DNA from: Pseudomonas putida
Lineage (GTDB): Bacteria; Pseudomonadota; Gammaproteobacteria; Pseudomonadales; Pseudomonadaceae
Direction of reading: 5' to 3'
Length of the DNA stretch: 64,000 bases
NCBI RefSeq assembly: GCF_004357765.1
Contig: NZ_SMTE01000004.1
Location: forward strand, 328,829-392,828
In this document: one piece after another, positions 1-9,088 of the stretch
Numbering within the stretch: position 1 is the stretch's first letter
How the letters are laid out: every line of letters begins with the position of its first letter
Translations under genes and position numbers: made by a program
The notes under the pieces: generated by a model
What the model was told of the DNA's origin: nothing
What the model saw: only the letters and a program-made list of their open reading frames with translations
Database searches by the model: none

Positions 1-139
1 ACTCCTGCGCGTGCAGCGGGTCGGTCGCCAACCACGCCTGCAAACCGGCCTGCAGCGCGGCATCGTTCGGCGCGTCCTGCACGCGGGCGAACCATTGCGC
101 CGCCTGCTCGCGGACCGTCTCGGTACCGTGCTGTTTCAT
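1..139 (-). CDS. FecR-family anti-sigma / sigma regulator, 5' end only (partial)
   Basis: Only the first 46 codons are inside the window; the gene continues beyond position 1. The start is ATG at 139, preceded by a good AGGAGA ribosome site, 17 nt after the stop of the FecI-type sigma gene. The visible residues (MKQHGTETVREQAAQWFARV and onward) match the N-terminal DUF4880 part of FecR proteins, with the WLATDPLHAQ stretch typical of that segment. FecR proteins span the inner membrane and relay siderophore-receptor occupancy to their partner sigma factor. The sigma-FecR order supports this. The transmembrane and periplasmic parts cannot be checked here, and no dedicated receptor gene is visible on this side. 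Confidence 0.8.
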   Translation of the reverse strand, partial: MKQHGTETVREQAAQWFARVQDAPNDAALQAGLQAWLATDPLHAQE

Positions 140-156
140 GGAAAGGGTCTCCTGCC

Positions 157-645
157 TCATCTCGCCGACACATCCAGGTGCTCACGCAGATGCCGGAGCG
201 TGCGGATCATATACTTTTCGACCATGTTCTTGGACAAACCCATGCGCTCGGCGATCTCGGCCTGGGTCAGGCCCTCGAGCTTCTGCCAGACGAATACCCG
301 GCGGCAGTTCAGCGGCAGCTCGGCCAGCGCTCGCTCGACACTGTCGGCCAGTTCCAGGGCATGTACATAGGCTTCTGGGTCATCGCTGGCACCGCGCTCC
401 TCATCCAAGGCTTCGCGCTCCAGGGCCTGGCGCCGGTCCTCGCGGCGAAAACCATCCACGGCGATATTACGCGCCGTCTGGTGCAGGTAGGCCCGTGGCT
501 GGTCGACCTGTTCGCGCGAGGTTTCCAGCACTCGGACGAAGGCATCGTGGGTGAGGTCTTCGGCCTGCTGACGACTGCGCAGTTTGCGCGTCCAGGTGCC
601 GATCAGCTCATGGTAATGGTCGAGGAAGCCTTTGTGTCCAGCCAC
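157..645 (-). CDS. FecI-type ECF RNA polymerase sigma factor
   Basis: A 162-residue protein of normal length for FecI-like extracytoplasmic-function sigma factors. Sigma region 2 lies at about residues 10-75 (with the motif EDLTHDAFVRVL). Sigma region 4 lies at about 105-155, with the recognition helix around SKNMVEKYMIRTLRHL, which is characteristic of iron-starvation sigmas. The start appears to be GTG at 645 with only a weak ribosome site. A Fur-like box lies 30-55 nt upstream. The FecR-like gene follows after 17 nt, so the two form the standard sigma/anti-sigma pair. Such pairs usually switch on one TonB-dependent receptor gene. Which receptor is controlled cannot be told from the sequence; piuA, 3.4 kb away, has its own Fur-like box. 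Confidence 0.9.
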   Translation of the reverse strand: MAGHKGFLDHYHELIGTWTRKLRSRQQAEDLTHDAFVRVLETSREQVDQPRAYLHQTARNIAVDGFRREDRRQALEREALDEERGASDDPEAYVHALELADSVERALAELPLNCRRVFVWQKLEGLTQAEIAERMGLSKNMVEKYMIRTLRHLREHLDVSAR

Positions 646-1149
646 GGGAAGTGTCGTCAGGGAGGCAGATGAGGGTGCGAATAGTAATGTTTCTCATCAA
701 AGGCAGCAAATCCGTCCATCAGTAACAAAAAATTTATCGTCTTTTTTGCGCGCTTGGGCGTCGCAGGTCCGTGGCCATAAATATGAACACTTGAGGCCTT
801 TTCCCGGATAACCCGGTTGCCACCTGTAGCGTGTGAGGCCCTTGAGACGGGCATGTCCGCAGAGGCTACGAACCGCTCCATTCCACAATTTTTTACGCTT
901 GAAAGCCGCGATGGAACGTCAGGTAGTCACATCGGTCGGTTATTCAAATGGCTGGTCGTCGATCCGCGACGATCGTGCCCGGATTGCCTGTTGATTCTGC
1001 ATTCTTCACGCCCTAAAGTGCGCGCCGAACGTCCATGCTGGAAACGATCCATCCGGCTCAAGTACTGAGTAGGCGAACCAAAGTGGGGATACGGAGGACG
1101 TTCAGTTGCAGCCACTTAAACTTTCAGTTTGCCCATGGAGTCCCTGAGC
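646..1149. other. Non-coding interval between sigma gene and speC
   Basis: About 500 bp between divergent genes. Apart from the Fur-like box near 690, nothing here is recognisable. Short open frames (for example 817-1068 on the plus strand and 657-888 on the minus strand) have no ribosome sites and no family resemblance. The interval must hold the speC promoter and perhaps an mRNA leader. A weak GGAG at 1137-1140 serves the speC start. Confidence 0.5.
677..699. promoter_or_regulatory. Fur-like box upstream of the FecI-type sigma gene
   Basis: GCGAATAGTAATGTTTCTCA resembles the idealised pseudomonad Fur site GCGAATGATAATGATTCTCA at most positions. It lies 32-54 nt upstream of the sigma-factor start, where an iron-repressed promoter is expected. 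The call is by eye only, with no scored matrix. Confidence 0.5.
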
Positions 1150-2313
1150 ATGTCGATCCAGGTCGAAGACTATTTCGCACGTGAAACCTTCCAGAAAATG
1201 AAGGCGTTCGCCGACAAGCAGGAAACCCCGTTCGTACTCATCGACACCCAGATGATCAGCCAGGCCTACGACGACCTGCGTGCAGGTTTCGAATTCGCCA
1301 AGGTCTACTACGCAGTCAAGGCCAACCCGGCCGTCGAGATCATCGACCTGCTCAAGGACAAAGGCTCGAACTTCGACATCGCCTCGATCTATGAGCTGGA
1401 CAAGGTGATGAACCAGGGTGTAAGCGCCGATCGCATCAGTTACGGCAACACCATCAAGAAATCCAAGGACATCCGCTACTTCTACGAGAAAGGCGTTCGC
1501 CTGTACGCCACCGACTCCGAAGCCGACCTGCGCAACATCGCCAAGGCCGCTCCGGGCTCGAAAGTGTACGTGCGCATCCTCACCGAAGGCTCCACCACTG
1601 CCGACTGGCCGCTGTCGCGCAAGTTCGGCTGCCAGACCGACATGGCCATGGACCTGCTGATCCTCGCCCGCGACCTGGGCCTGGTGCCTTATGGCGTGTC
1701 GTTCCACGTCGGTTCCCAGCAGCGCGACATCAGCGTCTGGGATGCGGCCATCGCCAAGGTCAAGGTGATCTTCGAGCGCCTGAAGGACGAAGACGGCATC
1801 GAATTGAAGATGATCAACATGGGTGGTGGCTTCCCGGCCAACTACATCACCCGTACCAACAGCCTCGAGACCTATGCCGAGGAAATCATCCGCTTCCTGA
1901 AGGAAGACTTCGGTGACGACCTGCCGGAAATCATCCTCGAACCTGGCCGTTCGCTGATCGCCAACGCCGGTATCCTGGTCAGTGAAGTGGTGCTGGTCGC
2001 CCGCAAGTCGCGCACTGCGGTCGAGCGTTGGGTCTACACCGACGTGGGCAAGTTCTCCGGCCTGATCGAAACCATGGACGAGTCCATCAAGTTCCCGATC
2101 TGGACCGAGAAGAAAGGCGAGATGGAAGAAGTGGTCATCGCCGGCCCGACCTGCGACAGCGCCGACATCATGTACGAGCACTACAAGTATGGCCTGCCCC
2201 TGAACCTGGCCATCGGCGACCGCCTGTACTGGCTGTCGACCGGCGCCTACACCACCAGCTACAGCGCGGTGGAATTCAACGGCTTCCCGCCGCTGAAGGC
2301 GTTCTACCTGTAA
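1150..2313 (+). CDS. speC: Ornithine decarboxylase (eukaryotic-type, fold III)
   Basis: Converts L-ornithine to putrescine with pyridoxal phosphate, the entry step of polyamine synthesis; cytosolic. The protein is 387 residues, the length of the short eukaryote-like decarboxylase found in Pseudomonas rather than the ~710-residue enterobacterial form. The PLP lysine is K57 in YYAVKANP. The phosphate-binding glycines are in NMGGGFPANY and the second-subunit active-site cysteine is in AGPTCDSAD. ATG 1150 (MSIQVEDYF) is preferred to the in-frame ATGs at 1129 and 1135 because GGAG lies 9 nt upstream and family members begin there. A strong intrinsic terminator follows at once. Some relatives also use lysine, which cannot be excluded. 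Confidence 0.95.
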   Translation: MSIQVEDYFARETFQKMKAFADKQETPFVLIDTQMISQAYDDLRAGFEFAKVYYAVKANPAVEIIDLLKDKGSNFDIASIYELDKVMNQGVSADRISYGNTIKKSKDIRYFYEKGVRLYATDSEADLRNIAKAAPGSKVYVRILTEGSTTADWPLSRKFGCQTDMAMDLLILARDLGLVPYGVSFHVGSQQRDISVWDAAIAKVKVIFERLKDEDGIELKMINMGGGFPANYITRTNSLETYAEEIIRFLKEDFGDDLPEIILEPGRSLIANAGILVSEVVLVARKSRTAVERWVYTDVGKFSGLIETMDESIKFPIWTEKKGEMEEVVIAGPTCDSADIMYEHYKYGLPLNLAIGDRLYWLSTGAYTTSYSAVEFNGFPPLKAFYL

Positions 2314-2318
2314 TGCAC

Positions 2319-2347
2319 GACGGGGCCGAAAGGCCCCGTCTTCTTTT
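2319..2347 (+). terminator. Intrinsic terminator of speC
   Basis: Nine-base-pair stem GACGGGGCC / GGCCCCGTC with a GAAA tetraloop, followed by TTCTTTTG, beginning 6 nt after the speC stop codon. Confidence 0.9.
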
Positions 2348-2363
2348 GTGAATCTTTCCCGGC

Positions 2364-2389
2364 CTCTTAGCGGGCAAGCCCGCTAAGAG
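2364..2389. repeat. Perfect 26-nt hairpin, REP-like core
   Basis: CTCTTAGCGGGC-AA-GCCCGCTAAGAG. The GCGGGCAAGCCCGC core is the same as in the REP pair at 8984-9079. It sits between the convergent genes speC and the Sel1 gene, and may act as a barrier or terminator for both. Confidence 0.6.
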
Positions 2390-2405
2390 ACCAGTACAGA
2401 CAACC

Positions 2406-3155
2406 TCACTCGCCGCGCCGTTCCAGCTCCTCGGCATAGCGGCCCGCGAAGGCCATCAGCACAGGCCCTGCCTTCTGCAAAGTCACCAAGGCAGCGCGCA
2501 GGAAATTGCCATTGCCCTCCACCCTGGCCTTCTCCAGCCAAGGCGCGGCCTCACTTACCTGACCGCGCTCGACCAATACCATCGCCAAGCTGAACATCCC
2601 GCGGAAGTCCCCCGCCTCGGCCGAACGTCGGTACCAGCGTACCGCTCGCGCCGGGCTGGGCGCGGTGGCAATGCCCTGTTCCAGGTAACGCCCGTACAGG
2701 TTCATCGACTTGGCATGGCCCAGATGCGCACCTTTCTCATAGCAGACCAATGCCTGCGCCTGGTTGGCCGGCACGCCCCGTCCGGTGGCGAGCAGGTTGC
2801 CAAGGTTGTACAGCCCCCAATCGAGGCCGGCATCAGCCGCACGGGCGTAATGGATGGCCGCCTGGGACAGGTTGGTCTCGCCGCCCCAGCCATGCTCCAG
2901 GCACCGCCCAAGCATGTTGTGCGCCATGGCGTTGCCACGCTGCGCGGCGATGCCGAACCAGCGCCGTGCGACGCTGCAGTCCTGCTCGATGCCGCGACCA
3001 TCAAGCAGGATCTGTCCGAGCAACAGCTGCGCCTCGACCACCCCCTGCCCCGCTGCCGCCAGGATCGCCTGGGCAGCCCTGCCCGGACTGCCTTCGAGCA
3101 TGGCCTTCAGCTCGGCGATATCCACCACTTGCTCACGACGCAACGGATAGGACAC
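2406..3155 (-). CDS. Sel1-repeat (tetratricopeptide-like) protein
   Basis: A 249-residue protein built mainly of Sel1-type helical repeats of about 36 residues. The recurring pattern is LLGQILLDGRG, a short linker, then ARRWFGIAAQRG; four to five repeats cover roughly residues 25-205. There is no signal peptide or membrane segment, so it is probably a cytosolic protein-interaction scaffold. The start is GTG at 3155, preceded by GAGG within the end of piuC; only 3 nt separate it from the piuC stop, so the two genes are probably translationally coupled. The same Sel1 gene sits between piuC and speC in other pseudomonads, which hints at a link to iron uptake. Its actual function is unknown. Confidence 0.85.
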   Translation of the reverse strand: MSYPLRREQVVDIAELKAMLEGSPGRAAQAILAAAGQGVVEAQLLLGQILLDGRGIEQDCSVARRWFGIAAQRGNAMAHNMLGRCLEHGWGGETNLSQAAIHYARAADAGLDWGLYNLGNLLATGRGVPANQAQALVCYEKGAHLGHAKSMNLYGRYLEQGIATAPSPARAVRWYRRSAEAGDFRGMFSLAMVLVERGQVSEAAPWLEKARVEGNGNFLRAALVTLQKAGPVLMAFAGRYAEELERRGE

Positions 3156-3158
3156 GGG

Positions 3159-3839
3159 TCAAACCTCGGCCCAGCGGCGCAGCAGATTGTGATAGGTGCC
3201 GGTCAACTGCAGCAATGAAGGATGATCAGGCACATCGGTCGCCAGTTGCTGGATGGCCGTGTCCATCTCGAACAGCAGCGCGCGCTGGCTGTCCTCGCGA
3301 ATCAGGCTCTGGGTCCAGAAGAATGCCGCATAACGAGCGCCACGGGTCACCGGATTGACCTTGTGCAGGCTGGTGCCGGGGTACAGCACCAGATCACCCG
3401 CAGCCAACTTCACCTGCTGCACGCCGAAGGTATCGTGGATCACCAGCTCGCCGCCGTCGTAGCTCTGCGGATCGCTGAGGAACAACGTCGAGGAAAGGTC
3501 GGTACGCACCCGTTCGGCGCTACCCTTGGGCTGGCGCAGGGCATTGTCGATGTGGAAATCGAAACTACCGCCCTCGCGGTAGCAGTTGATCAGCGGCGGA
3601 AACACCTTGTGCGGCAGGGCAGCCGACATGAAGCGTGGATTGCGCCACAGGCGTTCGATGAGCGCACTGCCGATTTCCTTGGCCAAGGCGTGCCCTTCGG
3701 GAAGCTGCAGGTTGTACTTGGCCTTGGCCGATTGATACCCGGCCGTGGCCTTGCCATCTGCCCAGTCGGCCTGTTCGAGAGCCTCGCGGATACGCACGAG
3801 TTCAGCGTCGTCGAACAAGCCGGGGATGTGAAGCAGCAT
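3159..3839 (-). CDS. piuC: PKHD-type Fe(II)/2-oxoglutarate-dependent hydroxylase PiuC
   Basis: A 226-residue dioxygenase of the PiuC/YbiX family, full length and aligned residue for residue with the family metal site. The iron ligands are H96 and D98 (FHIDN) and H159 (TSLHKV), and R169 (RGARY) is the 2-oxoglutarate anchor. The gene is transcribed divergently from the siderophore receptor gene piuA, with a Fur-like box in the shared 221-bp gap, so it is probably induced by iron starvation. The natural substrate is not established; a role in siderophore handling is inferred from genomic association. ATG 3839 has a poor ribosome site, but MLLHIPG is where family members start. Confidence 0.93.
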   Translation of the reverse strand: MLLHIPGLFDDAELVRIREALEQADWADGKATAGYQSAKAKYNLQLPEGHALAKEIGSALIERLWRNPRFMSAALPHKVFPPLINCYREGGSFDFHIDNALRQPKGSAERVRTDLSSTLFLSDPQSYDGGELVIHDTFGVQQVKLAAGDLVLYPGTSLHKVNPVTRGARYAAFFWTQSLIREDSQRALLFEMDTAIQQLATDVPDHPSLLQLTGTYHNLLRRWAEV

Positions 3840-3977
3840 GGCGGCGGCACCGTAAGAATCTGTTAAGGCGCCAATGATATTGATTCCCTTTTACGTCACA
3901 CAAGTCCTTTTGCGACCTTTGACGTTTCAGCAGATGTAAACCGGAAAGGTAAATTGTAAAGATTGTAAATTCTTCAC

Positions 3978-3997
3978 GAATGGTAACTAATCTCAAT
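3978..3997. promoter_or_regulatory. Fur-like box in the piuC-piuA divergent region
   Basis: GAATGGTAACTAATCTCAAT matches about 15 of 20 positions of GAATGATAATGATTCTCATT. It lies in an AT-rich stretch with repeated TTGTAAA motifs, about 65 nt before the piuA start. It could control both divergent genes. Assigned by eye. Confidence 0.55.
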
Positions 3998-4060
3998 TGT
4001 GACTTACAATTGCTTACATTAACATCCGCGGCCTTCACACCTTGGGGAAGGTCTACAACA

Positions 4061-6301
4061 ATGACTCACGTACCATCTGCAGCAGCTTCGCCCCGCCGGA
4101 TCGCCTCGGCGATCGGCGTTGCCATCTCTGCCGCATCTTCTGGGCAAATGGCCCTGGCTGCCGACGCCGACAACAGCGCCGTGGTATCGCTGGACGCCAC
4201 CAGCGTCAATGCGACCGAAGATGTCAGCCGCTACAAGACTGACGTCTCCAGCTCGAAAAAATACACCGCGCCCCTGCGCGAGACGCCCAAGAGCGTTACC
4301 GTCATTCCCCAACAGGTGATCCGCGACACGGCTGCCACCAGCCTGGTGGATGCGCTACGCACCACGCCAGGCATCACCTTTGGTGCCGGTGAGGGTGGCA
4401 ACCCGGCTGGAGACCGTCCAATCATCCGCGGCTTCAACGCCGAGAGCGATGTGTTCGTCGATGGCATGCGCGATGTCGCATCGCAGAGCCGCGAGATCTT
4501 CAACGTCGAGTCGATCGAAGTGAGCAAGGGCCCCGGTTCGGCATTCACCGGCGCTGGCTCGACCGGCGGCAGCCTCAACCTGGTGACCAAGACCGCCAAG
4601 CTCGGTGACAGCTACAACGGCGGTTTCACCTGGGGCTCGGACCAGACCAAGCGCACCACCCTGGACCTGAACAAGCAGCTCACCGACACCGCAGCGTTGC
4701 GCTTGAACCTCATGAAGCATGAAGCCAATGTCGCCGGCCGTGACGACGTGGATGTCAGCCGCTGGGGTGTCGCCCCGTCGTTCGCCTTCGGCCTGGGCAC
4801 CGACACCCGCGTGACGGTCGGCTACTACCACCTCAAGACCGACGATATGCCCGACTACGGCATTCCATTGAACCGCAGCGCCGATCGCAGCAAGTACAAC
4901 GTCGACGGTCCCGCCCATGTCGATCGCGACAATTTCTACGGTTTGAACGATCGCGACTACCGCAAGACCAGCAACGACAGCGGCACGATCCGCATCGAAC
5001 ACGACCTGAACGAAAACCTCACGCTGTCCAACAGCTTCCGCATGTCGCGCTCGACGCTCGACTACATCGTCACCAACCCGGACGATAGCAAGGGCAACGT
5101 GGCCAACGGTACGGTGTATCGCGCGACGAAGAACCGCAACTCCACTTCCAAGGGCTGGGTCAACCAGACCGACCTGAGCGCCAAGTTCAATACCGGCTTC
5201 ATCGAGCACAGCCTGGTGACCGGCCTGGAGTTCACCTACACCGATACCCACAACCGGGGTTACAGCATCACTTCGGCAGCCGGCACCGGCACCGTCTGCA
5301 CCCCAGCGTTGCTGGCCTCGGGCGACTGCACCAGCCTGTACGATCCGTCGCCGGACGACAGCTGGTCGGGCACCATCGCCGACAGCAAGGCATTCACCGA
5401 TACCGACACCAAGACCAGCGCGGCGTATGTGTTCGATACCCTGACCTTCAATGACCAATGGTCGCTGAATCTGGGTCTGCGCTACGACGACTATCAGACC
5501 AAGTCCAGTGGCTACAGCAACGGTGGACGAGGTTCGGTAGCAGGCGAGTTCTCTCGCGAGAACAACGCACACCTGTGGAACTACCAGGTCGGCGTGGTCT
5601 ACAAGCCCCTGCCCAACGGCAGCATCTATGCGGCCTGGTCGACCTCGAGCAACCCATCTGGCGAATCCAGCGGCAACGGCGGCCTGGAACTGGCCACCAA
5701 CAACAGCAACCTGGACCCGGAACGCAACCGCAACTACGAAATCGGCACCAAGTGGGACTTCTTCGACGAGAACCTGTCGCTGACCGCCGCGCTGTTCCGT
5801 ACCGACAAGACCAACGCCCGGGTTACCGACCCCGACAATGCGACCTACCAGGTCCTGGACGGTGAGCAACGTGTACAGGGCGTGGAGCTGACCTACTCGG
5901 GTAACCTGACCAGCAAGTGGAAGGTCTACGGCGGCTATACCTACATGGAAAGCGAGATCGTCAAGACCACCACTGCGGCCAACGAAGGCAATCACATGCC
6001 GAGCACGCCACGCAACAACTTCACCTTCTGGTCGACCTACGACATCGTTCCACAGCTGACCATCGGCGCCGGTGCCACGTTCGTCGACTCGCGCTTCGGT
6101 GATGAAGCCAACTCGGTGGAAGTGCCTTCCTACTGGCGCTACGACGCCATGGCCACCTATCGCCTGACCAAGAACGTCGACCTGCAGCTCAACGTGCAGA
6201 ACCTGACCGACAAGCGTTACTTCGATCAGGTCTTCGCCCCGCATTATGCTCACGTTGCCCCAGGACGTACCGCCCTGATGAGCGCGAACTTCCACTTCTG
6301 A
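4061..6301 (+). CDS. piuA: TonB-dependent siderophore receptor, PiuA/Fiu type
   Basis: Outer-membrane receptor of 746 residues for ferric siderophores, probably catecholates. ATG 4061 is chosen over an upstream in-frame start at 3980: it has GGGGAAG upstream and yields a signal peptide ending at MALAA before DADNS. The plug domain is at about residues 65-170 (ETPKSVTVIPQQVIRD, DRPIIRGF, VEVSKGPGSAF-like signature). The 22-strand barrel follows and ends in a terminal phenylalanine (SANFHF), as required for BamA recognition. A cysteine pair about 12 residues apart near position 410 probably forms a loop disulfide. The neighbours piuC and the downstream reductase fit the conserved piu locus. The exact siderophore cannot be read from the sequence. 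Confidence 0.93.
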   Translation: MTHVPSAAASPRRIASAIGVAISAASSGQMALAADADNSAVVSLDATSVNATEDVSRYKTDVSSSKKYTAPLRETPKSVTVIPQQVIRDTAATSLVDALRTTPGITFGAGEGGNPAGDRPIIRGFNAESDVFVDGMRDVASQSREIFNVESIEVSKGPGSAFTGAGSTGGSLNLVTKTAKLGDSYNGGFTWGSDQTKRTTLDLNKQLTDTAALRLNLMKHEANVAGRDDVDVSRWGVAPSFAFGLGTDTRVTVGYYHLKTDDMPDYGIPLNRSADRSKYNVDGPAHVDRDNFYGLNDRDYRKTSNDSGTIRIEHDLNENLTLSNSFRMSRSTLDYIVTNPDDSKGNVANGTVYRATKNRNSTSKGWVNQTDLSAKFNTGFIEHSLVTGLEFTYTDTHNRGYSITSAAGTGTVCTPALLASGDCTSLYDPSPDDSWSGTIADSKAFTDTDTKTSAAYVFDTLTFNDQWSLNLGLRYDDYQTKSSGYSNGGRGSVAGEFSRENNAHLWNYQVGVVYKPLPNGSIYAAWSTSSNPSGESSGNGGLELATNNSNLDPERNRNYEIGTKWDFFDENLSLTAALFRTDKTNARVTDPDNATYQVLDGEQRVQGVELTYSGNLTSKWKVYGGYTYMESEIVKTTTAANEGNHMPSTPRNNFTFWSTYDIVPQLTIGAGATFVDSRFGDEANSVEVPSYWRYDAMATYRLTKNVDLQLNVQNLTDKRYFDQVFAPHYAHVAPGRTALMSANFHF

Positions 6302-6314
6302 GGTCATGCCCGCG

Positions 6315-6346
6315 AACCCCGCTCATTCCAGTGAGCGGGGTTTTTT
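6315..6346 (+). terminator. Intrinsic terminator of piuA
   Basis: Stem ACCCCGCTCA / TGAGCGGGGT with a short TTCCAG loop, then TTTTTT, starting about 13 nt after the piuA stop. Confidence 0.9.
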
Positions 6347-6394
6347 CGTATCGAGGCATAATGCACCCCGCGCAGGACGCGGTAGCGATACAAG

Positions 6395-8959
6395 GTGATC
6401 GATGTGTTGAAAAAGACGCTGTTCCAGTTGCACTGGTTCTTCGGCATCACCGCCGGCCTGGTGCTGGCCTTGATGGGCATCACCGGGGCCCTTTATTCAT
6501 TCCAGGAAGAGCTGCTGCGCGCCTTCAACGCCGACGTGCTCACGGTCCAGGTGCGCCCTGAGGGGGTATTGCCGCCCGCCGAACTGGTACGCCGGGTCGA
6601 GGCCGAACAGGGCGAGAAGGTGTCGATGCTGTGGGTGGATGTCCGCGAAGGCAACGCCGCTCGGGTCTTCTTCACCCCGCCCCCTGGTGAGCGCCGTGGC
6701 GAACTGCGCTATGCCGACCCCTACACCGGCGATCTCAAGGGCGAGGCCACCGGGCAAGGCTTTTTCAACCTGATGCTCCAACTGCACCGATTCCTTGCCA
6801 TGGGCAACACGGGCCGGCAGATCACCGGTGCCTGCACCCTGATGCTGGTGTTCTTCTGCCTCTCTGGGCTGTACCTGCGCTGGCCACGCAAAGCCCTGAG
6901 CTGGCGTACCTGGCTGACGCTGGATTGGGCCAAGAAGGGCCGCGCCTTCAACTGGGACCTGCACGCGGTGGCCGGGACCTGGTGCCTGTTGTTCTACCTT
7001 CTGTTCGCGTTGACGGGGCTGTTCTGGTCCTACGAGTGGTATCGCGAGGGCCTCAACCGGCTGCTGGCTGACCAACCAGCAGCCGGTGAGCAGCACAAGC
7101 GCGGAGAAGGCCGAGGCCGTCACGGGCCCCAGAAAATCGACAAGAACGCGCCACCGCTGGTGGTCGACTACGACGCCATCTGGGCCACCCTCCAGCAAAC
7201 GGCGGGCTCGGGCCTGGCGACCTACAACTTGCGCCTGCCACCGGCCGGTGGCCAACCGGCGAACCTGTTCTATCTGCAGGATGACGCCGCACATCCACGG
7301 GCCTTCAACACCTTGGTGATCGACCCGGCCACCGGCCAGATCAAGCGCCAGGAACGCTACGACGACAAGTCGTTCAAGGCGCAATTGCTGAAAAGCGTCT
7401 ACGCGTTGCATGTGGGCGAATACTTCGGCCTACCGGGGCGAATCATCCTCACCCTCGCCAGCCTGAGCATGCCATTGTTCTTCGTCACCGGCTGGCTGCT
7501 GTACCTCGACCGCCGGCGCAAGCAGCGCAAAGTGCGCGCAGCCCGAGGAAACATCGGCAGCACGGCGGCCAGCGGCGACAGCTGGTTGATCGGCTTCGCC
7601 AGTCAGAGCGGCTTTGCCGAACAACTGGCCTGGCAGAGCGCCGCGCAGTTGCAGGCCGCCGGACTGCCGGTGCAAGTCCGCGCCCTGGCCGACGTCCGTG
7701 AGCACGACCTGCGGCAAACGCGTCGCGCGCTGTTCGTGGTCAGCACCTTCGGTGACGGCGAGGCGCCCGACAGCGCCCGTGGCTTCGAACGCAAGGTGCT
7801 GGGCCAGCCCTGGGCCCTGAACGACCTCAGCTACGCCCTGCTCGCCCTGGGCGACCGCCAGTACCCGCACTTCTGCGGCTTCGCCCGGCGCTTGCAGGCT
7901 TGGCTCGGTGAACGTGGTGCCAGCGCCGCGTTCAGCCCGATCGAGGTCGACAATGCCGATCAGGCGGCCCTGCAACAATGGCAGCAAGAACTGGCGCAAC
8001 TGACCGGCGCACAGCCCGTGGCCGCCTGGCAACCGCCAAGCTTCGGCAATTGGAGCCTGGTCCGTCGCGAGCGGCTCAATCCCGGGAGCCAAGGCCAGCC
8101 GGTGTACCTGCTGGGTTTGCAACCTGAACAGCCCGCCAGTTGGGAAGCCGGCGACCTGGTGGAGATCCTGCCGCTCAATAGCCAGCAACGCATCAGCACC
8201 TTCCTCACTGGCCTGGCGCTGGACGCCGACGCGGCGGTTCAGGTCGACGGCCTGACTGAAACGCTGGTCCAGGCCCTGGCCGGACGGCAATTGCCAAGCC
8301 GTCGCGACCATCTGATCGGCCTGCATGGGCAAGCCCTGGTCGATGCGCTGGTACCGATCGGCAGCCGGGAATATTCGATTGCCTCGATCGCCAGCGATGG
8401 CGTGCTGGAGCTGATCGTGCGCCAGGAACGCCATGCCGATGGCGAGCTTGGCCTGGGGTCGGGTTGGCTTACCGAGCACCTGCCACTGAACGGCACCCTG
8501 AACCTGCGCCTGCGTCGCAACAGCGGCTTCCATCTGCCGGAGCATTCGGCACCGATGATCCTGATCGGCAACGGCACCGGCCTGGCCGGGCTACGCAGCC
8601 TGCTCCGGGCGCGGATCAACAGCGGCGAGCGACGCAACTGGCTGCTGTTCGGCGAGCGCAACCGGGCCTATGACCTGCTGTGTGGCGATGAATTGCAAAG
8701 TTGGCTGGCAAGTGGTGACTTGGCGCGCCTGGATCTGGCGTTCTCACGGGACCAGACGGAAAAGATCTATGTGCAGGATGTGCTGCTCGAGCACGCCGAT
8801 GAATTCAAGCGCTGGATCGACGAGGGTGCTTGCGTGTATGTCTGCGGCAGCCTGCAAGGCATGGCCGCGGGAGTGGATGCAGCGCTTCATGACATGCTCG
8901 GTGATGCTGCGGTACAGCAGCTGATCGAGGATGGGCGGTATCGGCGGGATGTGTACTGA
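6395..8959 (+). CDS. PepSY membrane protein fused to flavodoxin / FAD-NADPH reductase
   Basis: An 854-residue inner-membrane flavoprotein. Residues 1-380 are a PepSY-associated transmembrane module with four membrane helices (about 14-36, 140-160, 195-215 and 350-372). Residues about 395-540 are a flavodoxin domain ([36 protein letters not shown]). Residues 555-854 are a ferredoxin-reductase-like module with the FAD motif REYSIAS, the NADPH motif IGNGTGLAG and the C-terminal DGRYRRDVY typical of sulfite-reductase flavoproteins. Electrons could run from NADPH through FAD and FMN to the periplasmic side. Downstream of piuA this suggests reductive release of iron from siderophores. The start is GTG 6395 with a weak ribosome site. 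It is not a true CysJ. Confidence 0.88.
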   Translation: MIDVLKKTLFQLHWFFGITAGLVLALMGITGALYSFQEELLRAFNADVLTVQVRPEGVLPPAELVRRVEAEQGEKVSMLWVDVREGNAARVFFTPPPGERRGELRYADPYTGDLKGEATGQGFFNLMLQLHRFLAMGNTGRQITGACTLMLVFFCLSGLYLRWPRKALSWRTWLTLDWAKKGRAFNWDLHAVAGTWCLLFYLLFALTGLFWSYEWYREGLNRLLADQPAAGEQHKRGEGRGRHGPQKIDKNAPPLVVDYDAIWATLQQTAGSGLATYNLRLPPAGGQPANLFYLQDDAAHPRAFNTLVIDPATGQIKRQERYDDKSFKAQLLKSVYALHVGEYFGLPGRIILTLASLSMPLFFVTGWLLYLDRRRKQRKVRAARGNIGSTAASGDSWLIGFASQSGFAEQLAWQSAAQLQAAGLPVQVRALADVREHDLRQTRRALFVVSTFGDGEAPDSARGFERKVLGQPWALNDLSYALLALGDRQYPHFCGFARRLQAWLGERGASAAFSPIEVDNADQAALQQWQQELAQLTGAQPVAAWQPPSFGNWSLVRRERLNPGSQGQPVYLLGLQPEQPASWEAGDLVEILPLNSQQRISTFLTGLALDADAAVQVDGLTETLVQALAGRQLPSRRDHLIGLHGQALVDALVPIGSREYSIASIASDGVLELIVRQERHADGELGLGSGWLTEHLPLNGTLNLRLRRNSGFHLPEHSAPMILIGNGTGLAGLRSLLRARINSGERRNWLLFGERNRAYDLLCGDELQSWLASGDLARLDLAFSRDQTEKIYVQDVLLEHADEFKRWIDEGACVYVCGSLQGMAAGVDAALHDMLGDAAVQQLIEDGRYRRDVY

Positions 8960-8983
8960 GCGGGAAACGATGTAGCCAGCACT

Positions 8984-9079
8984 GCCCTCTTCGCGGGGCA
9001 AGCCCGCTCCCACAGGTACCCCACAGAATTAAAGGGCTGTGGAGATCCTGTGGGAGCGGGCTTGTCCCGCGAAGAGCCC
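8984..9079. repeat. Inverted pair of REP elements
   Basis: CTCTTCGCGGGGCAAGCCCG at 8987 and CGGGCTTGTCCCGCGAAGAG at 9057-9076 belong to two 30-bp units, one the near-perfect reverse complement of the other with a single mismatch, separated by 30 bp. Each carries the CGCGGG(N)CAAGCCCGCTCCCACAGG sequence typical of P. putida extragenic palindromes. The pair lies between convergent genes. Confidence 0.9.
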
Positions 9080-9088
9080 GGTAGCGTC

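Noticed and set aside
817-1068. 83-codon plus-strand frame before speC
   Set aside because: No ribosome site, no family match, lies in the expected promoter region.
1102-2181. Long open frame (359 codons) on the minus strand opposite speC
   Set aside because: It lies entirely within a certain gene, has no ribosome site and reads as low-complexity H/D/G/V-rich protein, a typical antisense artefact of GC-rich codons.
3980-4060. Extended start for piuA at 3980
   Set aside because: It would place a non-signal sequence before a clear signal peptide; ATG 4061 has a proper ribosome site.
4355-6307. 650-codon open frame on the minus strand opposite piuA
   Set aside because: Antisense to a well-supported receptor; no family resemblance; composition typical of mirror frames.
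6395-8959. CysJ (sulfite reductase flavoprotein)
   Set aside because: The reductase part resembles it, but the PepSY membrane module and the siderophore neighbourhood argue against assimilatory sulfite reduction.
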